64,000 nt of DNA. It comes from Thermomonas sp. Its GTDB lineage: Bacteria; Pseudomonadota; Gammaproteobacteria; Xanthomonadales; Xanthomonadaceae. Shown here in pieces: positions 47,307 to 56,288 of this stretch (position 1 is the stretch's first letter; every line of letters starts with the position of its first letter). Below the pieces are notes generated by a model. The model was not told where the DNA came from, ran no database searches, and saw nothing but the letters and a program-made list of their open reading frames with translations. Where the stretch lies: the NCBI RefSeq assembly GCF_023953935.1, contig NZ_JAMLIW010000005.1:186001-250000 (forward strand). The letters run 5' to 3'. The position numbers and the translations under genes are program-made.

Positions 47307-48029
47307 ATGAAGATGATTCGCCCACTGCCGCTGACCACAGCCCTCGCCTTCGCCCTCACGCTGGCCGCGTGCAGCCAGCCGGCCGCGCCCGCGGCTGAAG
47401 CCTCCGCGACGCCGGCCGCTGTCGAAGCCGCGGCCGCGCCGGCGCCGCCCGCCGTGGCCGAAATCAAGCCGATGGCCGGCAGCTACCAACTCGACCCCGA
47501 CCACACCGGCGTGCTCGCCCAGTGGACCCATTTCGGGTTTTCCAAGCCCAGCGCGCACTTCCGCATCAGCGCCGGCACCCTGGTCTGGAACGCCGAGGAC
47601 GTGAGCCGGTCCAGCGTCGAGGTGACCCTGCCAATCGCTTCCATCGACACCTTCGTTCCGGCCCTGGACGCGCATCTGAAACAGGCCGATTTCTTCGATG
47701 CCGCCAAATACCCGAATGCCACCTTCAAGAGCACCAGCGTTCGGGCGACGGGCCCGAACCAGTTCACCGTCGTCGGCGATCTGACCATCAAGGACAAGAC
47801 CCATCCGGTGACCCTGAGCGTCACCCTCAACGGCGCCGGCAAGCACGCAATGACCGGGCTGGAGTCGATCGGTTTTTCCGCGACCGGGCAGATCAAGCGC
47901 AGCGATTACGGCGTGGACGCGTTCACGCCCAATGTCAGCGACGAGGTGAACCTGTCCATCACCGCCGAAGGCTCGATTGCCGGAGCCGCCGAGCAGACCG
48001 CACCGGCCGCGACGCCGCCGCAGCCGTGA
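47307..48029 (+). CDS. YceI family lipoprotein
   Basis: 240 residues. A lipobox (LTLAAC) is followed by an Ala/Pro-rich linker (about 24-58) and a YceI-like beta-barrel domain: SYQLDPDHTGVLAQWTHFG, VSRSSVEVTLPIASIDT, YPNATFKSTSVRATG, KDKTHPVTLSVTLNG and FSATGQIKRSDYGVDAF. YceI proteins bind polyisoprenoids or related lipids in the periplasm and are sometimes stress-induced. CAGGAG 7 bases before ATG 47307 supports the start. The pirin gene starts 7 bp after the stop, so they are probably co-transcribed. Confidence 0.93.
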   Translation: MKMIRPLPLTTALAFALTLAACSQPAAPAAEASATPAAVEAAAAPAPPAVAEIKPMAGSYQLDPDHTGVLAQWTHFGFSKPSAHFRISAGTLVWNAEDVSRSSVEVTLPIASIDTFVPALDAHLKQADFFDAAKYPNATFKSTSVRATGPNQFTVVGDLTIKDKTHPVTLSVTLNGAGKHAMTGLESIGFSATGQIKRSDYGVDAFTPNVSDEVNLSITAEGSIAGAAEQTAPAATPPQP

Positions 48030-48036
48030 ACCGACC

Positions 48037-48741
48037 ATGATCCTCGAACGCCCGGCCGCCGCGCGCGGCAGCGTGCGGCTGGATTGGCTGCACAGCCGCC
48101 ACACGTTCTCGTTCGGCCATTACCACGATCCGCAGTGGATGGGCTTTGGCCTGCTGCGGGTCATCAATGAGGACATCGTGGCGCCCGGTGGCGGCTTTGC
48201 GCCGCATTCGCACGCCAACATGGAAATCCTCAGCGTGGTGCTGGGCGGCGCGCTCGCACACAGGGACAGCGCCGGCCACGAAGGCGTGATCCGCCCCGGC
48301 GACGTGCAGTGGATGAGCGCCGGCCACGGCATCCAGCACAGCGAATACAACGCCTCGCAAACCGAGCCGGTGCATTTCCTGCAAATCTGGATCCAGACCG
48401 ATCGCCTGAACGCGCCGCCGGCCTATGCCCAGAAACAGTTCGATCCCGAAGCGCGGCGCGCGCGCTGGGCGCTGCTGGCCAGCCCCGACGGTGCCGACGG
48501 TTCGCTGGCGATCCGCCAGCAGGCGCGGCTGCTGGCCACGCGGCTGGAGCCGGGCGATGCGGTGCCGCTGACGCTGGATGCGACGAAGCGGCATTGGTTG
48601 CACGTGGCCCGAGGCGAGGTACGGCTGGATGCGCGCACGCTGGGGGCGGGCGATGCGCTCGGGTTCATCAAGGAAAGCGGGCCTTGCATCCTTGCCGGGG
48701 TCGCCGCGACGACCGACGTACTGCTGTTCGAACTGCCCTGA
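48037..48741 (+). CDS. Pirin family protein (bicupin)
   Basis: 234 residues. Two cupin folds; the N-terminal one carries the metal ligands (FGHYHDPQWMGFG, FAPHSHANMEILSVVLGG, AGHGIQHSEYN), as in YhaK/pirin proteins, which are iron-binding, sometimes quercetinase-like. The C-terminal cupin (about 125-234) has WLHVARGEVRLDARTL. Function in the cell is not settled; members are linked to redox sensing. Located immediately downstream of the YceI gene. Confidence 0.93.
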   Translation: MILERPAAARGSVRLDWLHSRHTFSFGHYHDPQWMGFGLLRVINEDIVAPGGGFAPHSHANMEILSVVLGGALAHRDSAGHEGVIRPGDVQWMSAGHGIQHSEYNASQTEPVHFLQIWIQTDRLNAPPAYAQKQFDPEARRARWALLASPDGADGSLAIRQQARLLATRLEPGDAVPLTLDATKRHWLHVARGEVRLDARTLGAGDALGFIKESGPCILAGVAATTDVLLFELP

Positions 48742-48898
48742 GCACGACCGGCGGCACACTGCGACTTCGCATGCTGTCCTTGTGGCGCATCGCCCTGGCG
48801 TGAACCGGCGCTGGATCCACCTGCGGCAACCGGGCGTTCGCTCGCGGCCACCGTGGCCTTGAAGTAAACTGCCAAGGTTTCGCAGGACTGCCGTTTTC

Positions 48899-49102
48899 AT
48901 GGCCGATCAGACTTCCACCACCCCGCTGCCGCCGAACGCCGAAAAGCGCTACGAGGTGCACCGCGCCGACTTGCCGCTGAGCTGCCCGACGCCGTCGATG
49001 TCGCTGTGGAACTCGCACCCGCGGGTGTACCTGCCGATCGAGACCAACGGCGGCAGCGCGCGCTGCCCGTATTGCAGCGCCCTGTACGTGCTGGTGGACT
49101 GA
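48899..49102 (+). CDS. Zinc-finger domain protein (zf-CHCC type)
   Basis: 67 residues. A Cys-x(n)-His-x(n)-Cys-x2-Cys pattern is visible: SCPTPSMSLWNSHPRVYLPI, then ARCPYCSALYVL. This is the CHCC zinc-finger found in NDUFS6-like and small bacterial proteins. Function unknown; it probably binds one zinc. The ATG at 48899 follows a 157-bp stretch without a gene. The GT4 gene starts 41 bp after its stop. Confidence 0.88.
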   Translation: MADQTSTTPLPPNAEKRYEVHRADLPLSCPTPSMSLWNSHPRVYLPIETNGGSARCPYCSALYVLVD

Positions 49103-49143
49103 CGGGATCGCGACCCTTGCGCGGGCGGGGGGGCCAGGCCGAG

Positions 49144-50268
49144 ATGACGCCGCCCGTGCGCCCGCTGCGCGTGGTGCAGCTGCTGCCCGCGCTGGACTCC
49201 GGCGGAGTGGAGCGCACGACCCTGGAAATCGCCGCCGCGCTGGTGGCCGCCGGCCATCGCGCCGTCGTGGTCAGCGCCGGCGGACGTCTTCTGCCCCAGC
49301 TGCTGGCCACCGGCGCCGAGCACATCACGCTGGACATCGGCCGCAAGTCGCCGCTGACCCTGCGCCACGCGCGCACGCTGCGCGCCGTGTTCGCGCAGGC
49401 CGACATCGTGCACGCGCGTTCGCGGCTGCCGGCCTGGGTGGGCTGGCTGGCGCTGCGCGGGATGGCCCCGCTTGCGCGCCCGCATTTCATCACCACGGTG
49501 CACGGCCTGAATTCGCCTTCGCGCTACAGCGCCATCCTGACCCGCGGCGAGCGCGTGATCTGCGTGTCCGAAAGCGTGCGCCGCCACGTCCTGCGCCATT
49601 ACCCGCAGCTTGATCTCGGCAAGCTGGCGGTGATTCCACGTGGCATCGATCCGGCGGCTTTCCCGCGGCGTGCCGGCGTGGATCGCGGCGCACGCGCGGC
49701 TTGGGCGCAGCGTCATCCGGCGCTGGCGGGTGAGGGCCCGCTGCTGCTGCTGCCGGGGCGGGGTACCCGGCTGAAAGGGCATGCTGACGCCATCGATCTG
49801 CTGGCACGACTGCGCGCGCAGGGAAGCGATGCGCGCCTGTGGCTGCCTGGCGCGGTGCAGTCCGGACGCGGGCGCTATCTGGCCGAACTGGAGGCGCAGG
49901 CCGATGCGCTGGGCGTGCGGCAGGCGCTGGCGCTGACCGAGCCCACCGCCGCGATGGCCAGCGCCTATGCCGCCGCGGATCTGGTGCTGCAGCTGTCGCG
50001 CAAGCCGGAGGCGTTCGGACGCACGGTGATCGAGGCGCTGTGCGTCGGCTGCCCGGTGCTGGGCTGGGCGCACGGCGGCGTGGGGGAATTGCTGGGCCGA
50101 CTGCAGCCGCAGGGCGCGGTGGCGCCTTTCAATGCCTCGGAACTGGCGCAACGCGCGCGGGAACTGCTGGACAACCCGCCCGCGCCTGCCGCTACGATGC
50201 TGCTGACCTTGAAAGCGATGCAGGAGGCCACCTTGGCGCTGTACCAATCGCTGTTGGAGCCGGCATGA
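49144..50268 (+). CDS. Glycosyltransferase family 4
   Basis: 374 residues, GT-B fold. The N-terminal domain has VVQLLPALDSGGVERTTLEI (glycine-rich loop), ITTVHGLNS and ICVSESVRRHV. The C-terminal donor domain has LLLLPGRGTRLKGH and the E-x7-E motif (EAFGRTVIEALCVGCPVLGW). LPS-core or O-antigen glycosylation is likely because the next gene, overlapping by 4 bp (ATGA), resembles O-antigen ligases. The sugar is unknown. Start ATG 49144. Confidence 0.86.
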   Translation: MTPPVRPLRVVQLLPALDSGGVERTTLEIAAALVAAGHRAVVVSAGGRLLPQLLATGAEHITLDIGRKSPLTLRHARTLRAVFAQADIVHARSRLPAWVGWLALRGMAPLARPHFITTVHGLNSPSRYSAILTRGERVICVSESVRRHVLRHYPQLDLGKLAVIPRGIDPAAFPRRAGVDRGARAAWAQRHPALAGEGPLLLLPGRGTRLKGHADAIDLLARLRAQGSDARLWLPGAVQSGRGRYLAELEAQADALGVRQALALTEPTAAMASAYAAADLVLQLSRKPEAFGRTVIEALCVGCPVLGWAHGGVGELLGRLQPQGAVAPFNASELAQRARELLDNPPAPAATMLLTLKAMQEATLALYQSLLEPA

Positions 50269-51566
50269 GCGCGCGACCGGCCGTGGCGCTGCGTTGGGCA
50301 CCGGCCTGGGTGGTCGCGGTGGTAGCGCTGTGGCCGCTGCCGATGGCGACCAACGTGCTGCTGGGCGCGGGCGCGCTGGCCGCCGCCGGCTGGCTGCTGC
50401 TGCGCCGCTCCAGCGGCGGCGGGGGGCTGCTCAGCGGCCCGGCCTGGGCGCTGACCAGCGTGCTGTTTTGCGCCTACTGGTTGCCGGAAATCGCCGCCGC
50501 GCTGGATGCCGAAAGCGGCTGGCCGGCCTGGCGCAGCGCGCTGCTGGACCTGCGTTTGCTGCCGGCCCTGTGGCTGGCCGCCGCCGCCGTGGCCGATGCC
50601 GGCGGTCGGCGTCGGGTATTCACCGGGCTGGCGCTGGTGGCGCTGGTTTGGGCGTTGGACGCGCTGGTGGCCGTGGCCACCGGCAGCAGCCTGCTGCACG
50701 GATTGTATGCGTGGCTGGCACCACACTCCGGCGGGTTTGTCGTTTGTCCGCAGGGCACGACCTGGGGCCCGGCGCCGATCTCCGCATTTGCGGGCTGCGG
50801 CGCGTGGCAGGGGCTGGCGCTGGCCAGCTTGTCGCCATTTGCGCTGGCGCTGGGCGCGCGCTTCGGCATGCTGGCGTGGTTGCTGGTCGCGCTGGTCATG
50901 GCAGCGGCGATCGCGGCGACATCCACGCCAATGGCCTGGATCGCCTTCGCCTGCGTCCTGTTGCTGGAACTGCGGCGCCGGCCCGGCTGGCGTCACGGCC
51001 TGTCGGTGCTCGCTGTCGCCTGTGCTGGCGTGGGTCTGTCCTGGGCGCTGGCCTCCACCGGGCCGTCCCGCCCCTTGGCGGAAGGCGGCGGGCTCAAGGC
51101 TACCCGCGTGCAGGCCGCGTTCGACGCGACCTCCGCGCAATGGCGCGGCGCGCTGTGCGTAGCGCTCGCGCATCCGCTGAACGGCGCGGGTGTCGGCGGC
51201 CTGGAACCGGCCCTGCGCGACTGCCTGCCGGCAGCGGCAACCGGCGCGGCGGCTGACGCGCGTGCCCTGCCGCTGCTGCTGGATGTGTTCGCGGAAACCG
51301 GCGCAGCAGGATTGCTCCTCTGGCTGGCCGGCGTTGCTTTGGCCTGGCGCGCCTGGCGCTTTGCCGACGCCGCCGCAAGACACGGCGCCTGGCCAGCCCT
51401 GCAAGCCCTGATGGCCATGCTGTTCCCCCTCAACGCCAGTCTCCCCACCTATGCCGCCCCCTGGGGTGCCGCCCTGCTGCTGATGGCCGGGCTTTATGCC
51501 GGCGCGCTGTGGGGGCGGGAGCGGGAGCAGGGAACAATGGCGCGCAATGGCGATCCCATTGATTGA
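50265..51566 (+). CDS. O-antigen ligase-like membrane protein (Wzy_C type)
   Basis: 433 residues with about 10-12 transmembrane helices. A larger periplasmic loop (about 285-340) with SGPSRPL-type ASTGPSRPLAEGGGLKATR and HPLNGAGVGGLEPALRDC resembles the Wzy_C/WaaL domain, in which an R-x3-L and an H-x-NG-type motif (HPLNGAG) are conserved. Such enzymes transfer O-antigen from undecaprenyl pyrophosphate to the lipid A core. Family assignment is from overall layout and these blocks; a polymerase of the same fold is possible. It overlaps the upstream GT4 gene by 4 bp. Confidence 0.72.
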   Translation: MSARPAVALRWAPAWVVAVVALWPLPMATNVLLGAGALAAAGWLLLRRSSGGGGLLSGPAWALTSVLFCAYWLPEIAAALDAESGWPAWRSALLDLRLLPALWLAAAAVADAGGRRRVFTGLALVALVWALDALVAVATGSSLLHGLYAWLAPHSGGFVVCPQGTTWGPAPISAFAGCGAWQGLALASLSPFALALGARFGMLAWLLVALVMAAAIAATSTPMAWIAFACVLLLELRRRPGWRHGLSVLAVACAGVGLSWALASTGPSRPLAEGGGLKATRVQAAFDATSAQWRGALCVALAHPLNGAGVGGLEPALRDCLPAAATGAAADARALPLLLDVFAETGAAGLLLWLAGVALAWRAWRFADAAARHGAWPALQALMAMLFPLNASLPTYAAPWGAALLLMAGLYAGALWGREREQGTMARNGDPID

Positions 51567-51582
51567 TGCCGTCCCCATTGAT

Positions 51583-51612
51583 TTGGCGGGGTGGGTACGC
51601 ATTCGCTATAGT
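51583..51612 (+). promoter_or_regulatory. Sigma-70-like promoter for the ECF sigma/kinase unit
   Basis: TTGGCG (-35), an 18-bp spacer and TATAGT (-10) lie 30 bp upstream of the GTG start of the ECF gene. Close match to the sigma-70 consensus at the -10 and a moderate -35. This is a prediction only. Confidence 0.45.
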
Positions 51613-51641
51613 GCCCAGTCCACCGGCCATTCCCATCCAGA

Positions 51642-52223
51642 GTGACTGCTTCAGGTGCCATCACCGTTTTGCTCGATGCCGCGCGCGATGGCGACCGCAG
51701 CGCGATGGACCGGGTATTGGCCACGCTGTACCAGGAGTTGCACGGGATGGCGCGCCGGCAGCTGGCCGGCCAGCAGCAGGGGCATACGCTGGATGCCACG
51801 GCGCTGGTGCACGAGGCCTACCTGAAGCTGATCGGCCGCGAACCGGGCTCGGTCCAGTTCGACGACCGTTCGCATTTCTTCGCCTACGCGGCGTCGGCGA
51901 TGCGCTCGGTGATTGTCGATTACGCGCGCCAGCGGCTGGCGCAGAAGCGCGGCGGCGACCTGCACCGCGTCACGGATTTGCCGGACGACATCGAGGGCGG
52001 TTTCAGCCTCGATGAGGACATGCTCGGCCTCGACCGCGCGCTGGAGCAGCTGACCGCGGTGGATCCACGACTGACCAAGGTGGTGGAGCTGCGCTATTTC
52101 GCCGGCCTGTCGGAGCTGGAAATCGCGGCCCTGCTGGAACGCTCCGAACGCAGCATCCGCCGCGACTGGCAGAAGGCGCGGATGTACCTGCTCGCCTCGT
52201 TGCGGGAGGCGCCGGCGGCCTGA
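51642..52223 (+). CDS. ECF-family RNA polymerase sigma factor (TIGR02999-like)
   Basis: 193 residues, starting at GTG 51642. Region 2 (about 5-90) with ATALVHEAYLKLIG and HFFAYAASAMRSVIVDYAR, and region 4 (about 130-185) with VVELRYFAGLSELEIAALL and ERSERSIRRDWQKARMYL. This is the ECF group that is typically encoded next to a Ser/Thr kinase and probably activated by it. No anti-sigma gene is seen. The kinase gene starts 20 bp downstream, so the two form an operon. Confidence 0.92.
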   Translation: MTASGAITVLLDAARDGDRSAMDRVLATLYQELHGMARRQLAGQQQGHTLDATALVHEAYLKLIGREPGSVQFDDRSHFFAYAASAMRSVIVDYARQRLAQKRGGDLHRVTDLPDDIEGGFSLDEDMLGLDRALEQLTAVDPRLTKVVELRYFAGLSELEIAALLERSERSIRRDWQKARMYLLASLREAPAA

Positions 52224-52243
52224 GTGCCGCCAGGCCGGGGGGC

Positions 52244-55048
52244 ATGGACAGCCAACGCTGGCAGCGCCTTTCCCCGCTGCTCGATGCCTTGCTCGAGCTG
52301 GAACCGGACGCACGTGCGGAGCACCTGCGCACCTTGCGCGCACAGGACGCCTCGCTGGCCGATGAGCTTGAGCGCCTGCTCAAGCTCGATGCCGACGACC
52401 CCACGTTCCTCGATACCCCGGCGCTGGATCTTCCCAACGGGCCGATCCCGGGCACGCGGATCGGGCCGTATCAGCTGGAACGCCTGCTCGGCGAAGGCGG
52501 CATGGGCCAGGTGTGGCTGGCCGAGCGCGCCGACGGCATGTACGAACGCAAGGTGGCGCTCAAGCTGCTGCGCCCGGGGCTGGCCGATCCGCGCCTGATG
52601 CAGCGCTTCATCCGCGAGCGCGAGATCCTCGCCCGCTTCGAGCATCCCAACATCGCGCGCCTGCTCGATGCCGGCAACGGCCCGGACGGCCAGCCTTTCC
52701 TCGCGCTGGAATACGTCGAAGGCGAGCCGCTGGTCAGCTATTGCCAGTCACGCCAGCTCGACATCCCGGCGCGGCTGGCGCTGTTCCGCGATGTCTGCAC
52801 CGCGGTCAGCCACGCCCACGCCAACCTGATCGTCCACCGCGACCTCAAGCCCTCCAACATCCTCGTCACCCCCGCCGGGCACGTGCGCCTGCTCGATTTC
52901 GGCATCGCCAAGCTGCTTGATGCCGAACCGGTCCCGGTCGAACAGACCCGCACCGGCGTGCGCACCTTCACCCTGCACTACGCCGCGCCCGAGCAAATCC
53001 GCGGCGAGCCGGTGACGACCATGACCGACGTGTATTCGCTCGGGGTCGTGCTGTACGAACTGCTGACCGGCTGCAAGCCGTACCGGCTCAAGCGCGAGAC
53101 CGATGCCGAGTGGGAAGAGGCGATCATCGAAGGCGAACCGCTGCGGCCGTCGCAGGCCGCCGTCCGCGCCAGCGCAGATCTGGCCCGCCCCTATTCGCCG
53201 GCGCGCCTGTCCAAACTGCTCTCGGGCGACCTCGACAACATCGTGCTCAAGGCGTTGTCGAAGGTTCCCACGCAGCGCTATTCCTCGGTCGAGGCGTTCG
53301 CGCAGGATCTCGGTTGCCATCTGCGCGGCCAGCCGGTGCAGGCCCGCGGCGAGAGCGTCGGCTATCGCCTGCGCAAGTACATCTACCGCCACCGCTGGGG
53401 GCTGGCGACCGCCAGCACCATCCTCCTCGTGCTGGTGGCGGCACTCGGCCTCGTCACCTGGCAGGCGCAGCGCGCCTTGCGTGAGGCCAGCCGTGCGCAG
53501 GCGATGCAGCACTTCGTCACCGAGCTGTTCGAGGATGCCGGCAGCTCGGCGAACACTCCGATTGACGTCCGCAGCCTGCTCGACATGGGCATCCTGCGCG
53601 GCGAACGCAGCCTCGCGCGGCAGCCGCAGGCGCGCGCCGAACTCTATGGCGTGGTGGCGCGGCTGCGGCTCGGGCTGGGCGACTACCGCGAGGCCGGCGA
53701 CCTGCTGGAGCGGCAGGCGAAGCTGTTGGCCGTATTGCCGGACGCGCCGGCGAGCCTGCGGCTGGAAGCGGCGACCCTGCGCGGCAACGTGCACCAGGAA
53801 CTGGGCGAGCCTGCACTTTGCGCGAACCAGATGCAGCCGCTGGAAACCGCCGCCCGCCGCGAAGAGCTGCAGCTGGCGCTGGTGGTTGCCACGTTCTATT
53901 CCCAGCTGGGGCGCTGCCGGCGCGATCTGGGGGAAGCGGACGCGGCCAAACGCCTGTATACCCGCGCCCTCGAACTGCGGCGCAACGAAGATGACGTTGG
54001 CGGCGTGGCCCAAACCCGGCTGGACCTCGCGACGCTGCAAGCCGATGCCGGCAAGTCCGAAGCCGCCATCGCCAGCCTCAACGTCGCACTGGCCCAACTC
54101 CGCCAGCGCGCCGGCGACCACCATCCGATGGCGATCGACATGCGGCGCGCGCTGTGCGTGCTGGAACGGGCCACCGACGCGCTCGATGCCGCCCTGCGCG
54201 ACTGCCGCGCCTCGCTGGCGCTGGCCCAGGAACTGCACGGCCGCAGCCACCGCACCACCATCGACACCAGCCGCCAGCTCGCGGCGCTGTACGTGGACCT
54301 GGGCCGGTTCAACGAGGCCGAATCCATCTTCCTCGACACCACCGCCTGGATGCGCGCGCGCCTCGATCCCAATCACCCCGACATGGCGCGCGCCTACAAC
54401 AGCCTTGCGATCGTGGCCTGGGAGCGTGGTGACATCGAGCGCGCGTTGCGCTTCGAACGGCAGGCGGTCGCGGCCTGGCGCAAATCCGGCAACCCGGGTC
54501 TGATCGCCAACGGCCAATTCAATCTCGCGATGATCCTGCACGACGCCGGCCGCGAGCGCGAGGCGCTGGACGCGGTGCTCGAATCCATCCAGCTGCGGGC
54601 ACGGCAGTTCGGCGTGGACAACGGCCTGGTCGGCGACGGTGAGCGGCTGCGCGGGGAAATCCTCGCCGCGCTTGGCCAGCGCGACGCGGCGCGGGCGGCG
54701 CTGGAACAGGCCGTGCGGGTCACCGAACTGGACTACCGCAAGGGGCATTCCCACACCCGCCGCGCGGAAATCGCGTTGGCGCGCCTGCGTGCGCAGGACG
54801 GCGACGGCGCCGCGATCGCGCAGCTCATCGCCCAGGGCCAGCGCAGCGCGGGCGACATCGAGCAGCACAAGGTGGCGTGGTTGGCCGCTGCCTACGCGGC
54901 CGAAGCACAGTGCCGCAGCGACGGCGACGTCGCGCGCGCGCAGCTGGACACGGTGCTGTCGCAGATGCAGCTGGCCCTGCCCGAAGGCGGCGCGGTGCCG
55001 CGCCAGGTCCGGCGGATCCGCGACGCCTGCAAGGCGCCGCCGCGCTGA
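52244..55048 (+). CDS. Membrane Ser/Thr protein kinase with TPR C-terminal domain
   Basis: 934 residues. A Hanks-type kinase domain (about 73-360) with LLGEGGMGQVW, Lys107 (VALKLL), HRDLKPSN (Asp200), DFG 218-220 and APE 248-250, so catalytically complete. One transmembrane helix (about 386-406) is followed by a large C-terminal domain of TPR-like repeats (about 430-930; e.g. AETAARREELQLALVVAT-type, ARAYNSLAIVAWERGD). Such proteins phosphorylate the adjacent ECF sigma factor or its partners; the TPR part likely senses a signal or binds a ligand. Directly downstream of the ECF gene. Confidence 0.93.
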   Translation: MDSQRWQRLSPLLDALLELEPDARAEHLRTLRAQDASLADELERLLKLDADDPTFLDTPALDLPNGPIPGTRIGPYQLERLLGEGGMGQVWLAERADGMYERKVALKLLRPGLADPRLMQRFIREREILARFEHPNIARLLDAGNGPDGQPFLALEYVEGEPLVSYCQSRQLDIPARLALFRDVCTAVSHAHANLIVHRDLKPSNILVTPAGHVRLLDFGIAKLLDAEPVPVEQTRTGVRTFTLHYAAPEQIRGEPVTTMTDVYSLGVVLYELLTGCKPYRLKRETDAEWEEAIIEGEPLRPSQAAVRASADLARPYSPARLSKLLSGDLDNIVLKALSKVPTQRYSSVEAFAQDLGCHLRGQPVQARGESVGYRLRKYIYRHRWGLATASTILLVLVAALGLVTWQAQRALREASRAQAMQHFVTELFEDAGSSANTPIDVRSLLDMGILRGERSLARQPQARAELYGVVARLRLGLGDYREAGDLLERQAKLLAVLPDAPASLRLEAATLRGNVHQELGEPALCANQMQPLETAARREELQLALVVATFYSQLGRCRRDLGEADAAKRLYTRALELRRNEDDVGGVAQTRLDLATLQADAGKSEAAIASLNVALAQLRQRAGDHHPMAIDMRRALCVLERATDALDAALRDCRASLALAQELHGRSHRTTIDTSRQLAALYVDLGRFNEAESIFLDTTAWMRARLDPNHPDMARAYNSLAIVAWERGDIERALRFERQAVAAWRKSGNPGLIANGQFNLAMILHDAGREREALDAVLESIQLRARQFGVDNGLVGDGERLRGEILAALGQRDAARAALEQAVRVTELDYRKGHSHTRRAEIALARLRAQDGDGAAIAQLIAQGQRSAGDIEQHKVAWLAAAYAAEAQCRSDGDVARAQLDTVLSQMQLALPEGGAVPRQVRRIRDACKAPPR

Positions 55049-55093
55049 GGCCCGCCCCGTTCCGTCACCACCCCGGCGCCAGGACGTATCGTC

Positions 55094-55642
55094 ATGACCT
55101 TGCTGATCATCATCGTGTTCGTCCTGTTGGTTGGAATGGGGCTCGATGTCGCCTTCCTGGTGCTGTTCCAGAGGTGGAGGGAAGGCAAATTCGTCATCGT
55201 GCGTGACGATGCGGAAGCACTCGGCTTCGTCTCCGGCGTCGGGCGCTTCAACCTGTATTCCACGCAGCAGAAACTCGGCTACACGATCGGCTCCGAGCGC
55301 GGCTCGCTGCCGTTCGACGCGCTGTCGGGCGTCCAGTATCGGGTCGAGGAGCGGCGCTCGTTGCTGATGGAGCTGTTCGCCGGCTTCGACCTGACGGATT
55401 TCATGCAGCGCTATCGCGATACCCGCTGCTGGTATTCGATCGCGGTCGTCACCCGCGACGGCCGGCATATCCCCCTGTACCTGGCCAGCCGCTGGCAGCA
55501 GCGTGAATTCCTGATGCGTTGGTACTTCAACTGGCGCGACGCGACGCTGATCAAGCTGGGGTGGCTGAAAGATCTCGCAGCCGAGAGCGAACAGGCGTAT
55601 GAACGGATCCGCGCACGCTTGGGCGACATCCGCGAACTGTGA
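55094..55642 (+). CDS. Membrane-anchored protein of unknown function
   Basis: 182 residues. One N-terminal transmembrane helix (about 3-25) and a soluble domain with FVIVRDDAEALGFVSGVG, RVEERRSLLMELFAG and VVTRDGRHIPLYLASRWQQ. I do not recognise the family. It lies 45 bp after the kinase gene on the same strand and converges with tdk, so it may belong to the ECF/kinase operon. Codon use is normal. Confidence 0.65.
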   Translation: MTLLIIIVFVLLVGMGLDVAFLVLFQRWREGKFVIVRDDAEALGFVSGVGRFNLYSTQQKLGYTIGSERGSLPFDALSGVQYRVEERRSLLMELFAGFDLTDFMQRYRDTRCWYSIAVVTRDGRHIPLYLASRWQQREFLMRWYFNWRDATLIKLGWLKDLAAESEQAYERIRARLGDIREL

Positions 55643-55660
55643 GCGGCGCGCGTCACGCGC

Positions 55661-56281
55661 TCACAGCGGCAGCGGCACCTGCAACGGCTCGATGGTGCCC
55701 TCGCCACGCATCACCTTCTTGAACTCGGCCCGCGACACCGAGATGTAGCGCTCGTTGCCGCCGATCTCCACCTGCGGACCATCCTGCACGGCGCGCCCAT
55801 TCGCATCCACCCGCAGGTTCATGGTTGCCTTCTTGCCGCTGTGGCAGATCGTCTTGATCTCCGACAGTTCATCCGCCCACGCCAGCAGATACTGGCTGCC
55901 CTCGAACAACTCGCCGCGAAAATCGGTGCGCAGCCCGTAGCACAGCGCCGGGATCTTCAGCACATCGACCACCTCGGAGAGCTGCCAGACCTGCGGCTTG
56001 GTGAGGAACTGCGCCTCGTCCACCAGGACGCAGTGCAGGACGCCGTGGGCGGCAATGTCGGCCGCGATCAGCGCCTGCAAATCGGCGTCGCGCTCGAACG
56101 CGATACCTGCAGCCTGCAACCCGATGCGTGACGCCACGTTCCCGGCCCCGGCACGGTCGTCCAGGCGCGGGGTCAGGATCGCCACCCGCATCCCGCGCTC
56201 GCGGTAGTTGTAGGCCGATTGCAGCAAGGTCGTGGTCTTGCCCGCGTTCATCGCCGAGAAGTAGAAATAGAGTTTGGCCAT
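55661..56281 (-). CDS. tdk: Thymidine kinase
   Basis: 206 residues, type II Tdk. It phosphorylates thymidine in salvage. Walker [19 protein letters not shown] motif [21 protein letters not shown] and [10 protein letters not shown] lasso region are visible. The Cys positions that bind structural zinc in the E. coli enzyme are largely replaced (CHSGKKA for CxCG and SVSRAEF for SVCR), and the C-terminus is shorter. It is divergent from rep, with inverted heptamer arrays in the 116-bp region between. Confidence 0.95.
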   Translation of the reverse strand: MAKLYFYFSAMNAGKTTTLLQSAYNYRERGMRVAILTPRLDDRAGAGNVASRIGLQAAGIAFERDADLQALIAADIAAHGVLHCVLVDEAQFLTKPQVWQLSEVVDVLKIPALCYGLRTDFRGELFEGSQYLLAWADELSEIKTICHSGKKATMNLRVDANGRAVQDGPQVEIGGNERYISVSRAEFKKVMRGEGTIEPLQVPLPL

Positions 56282-56288
56282 TGGGGGG

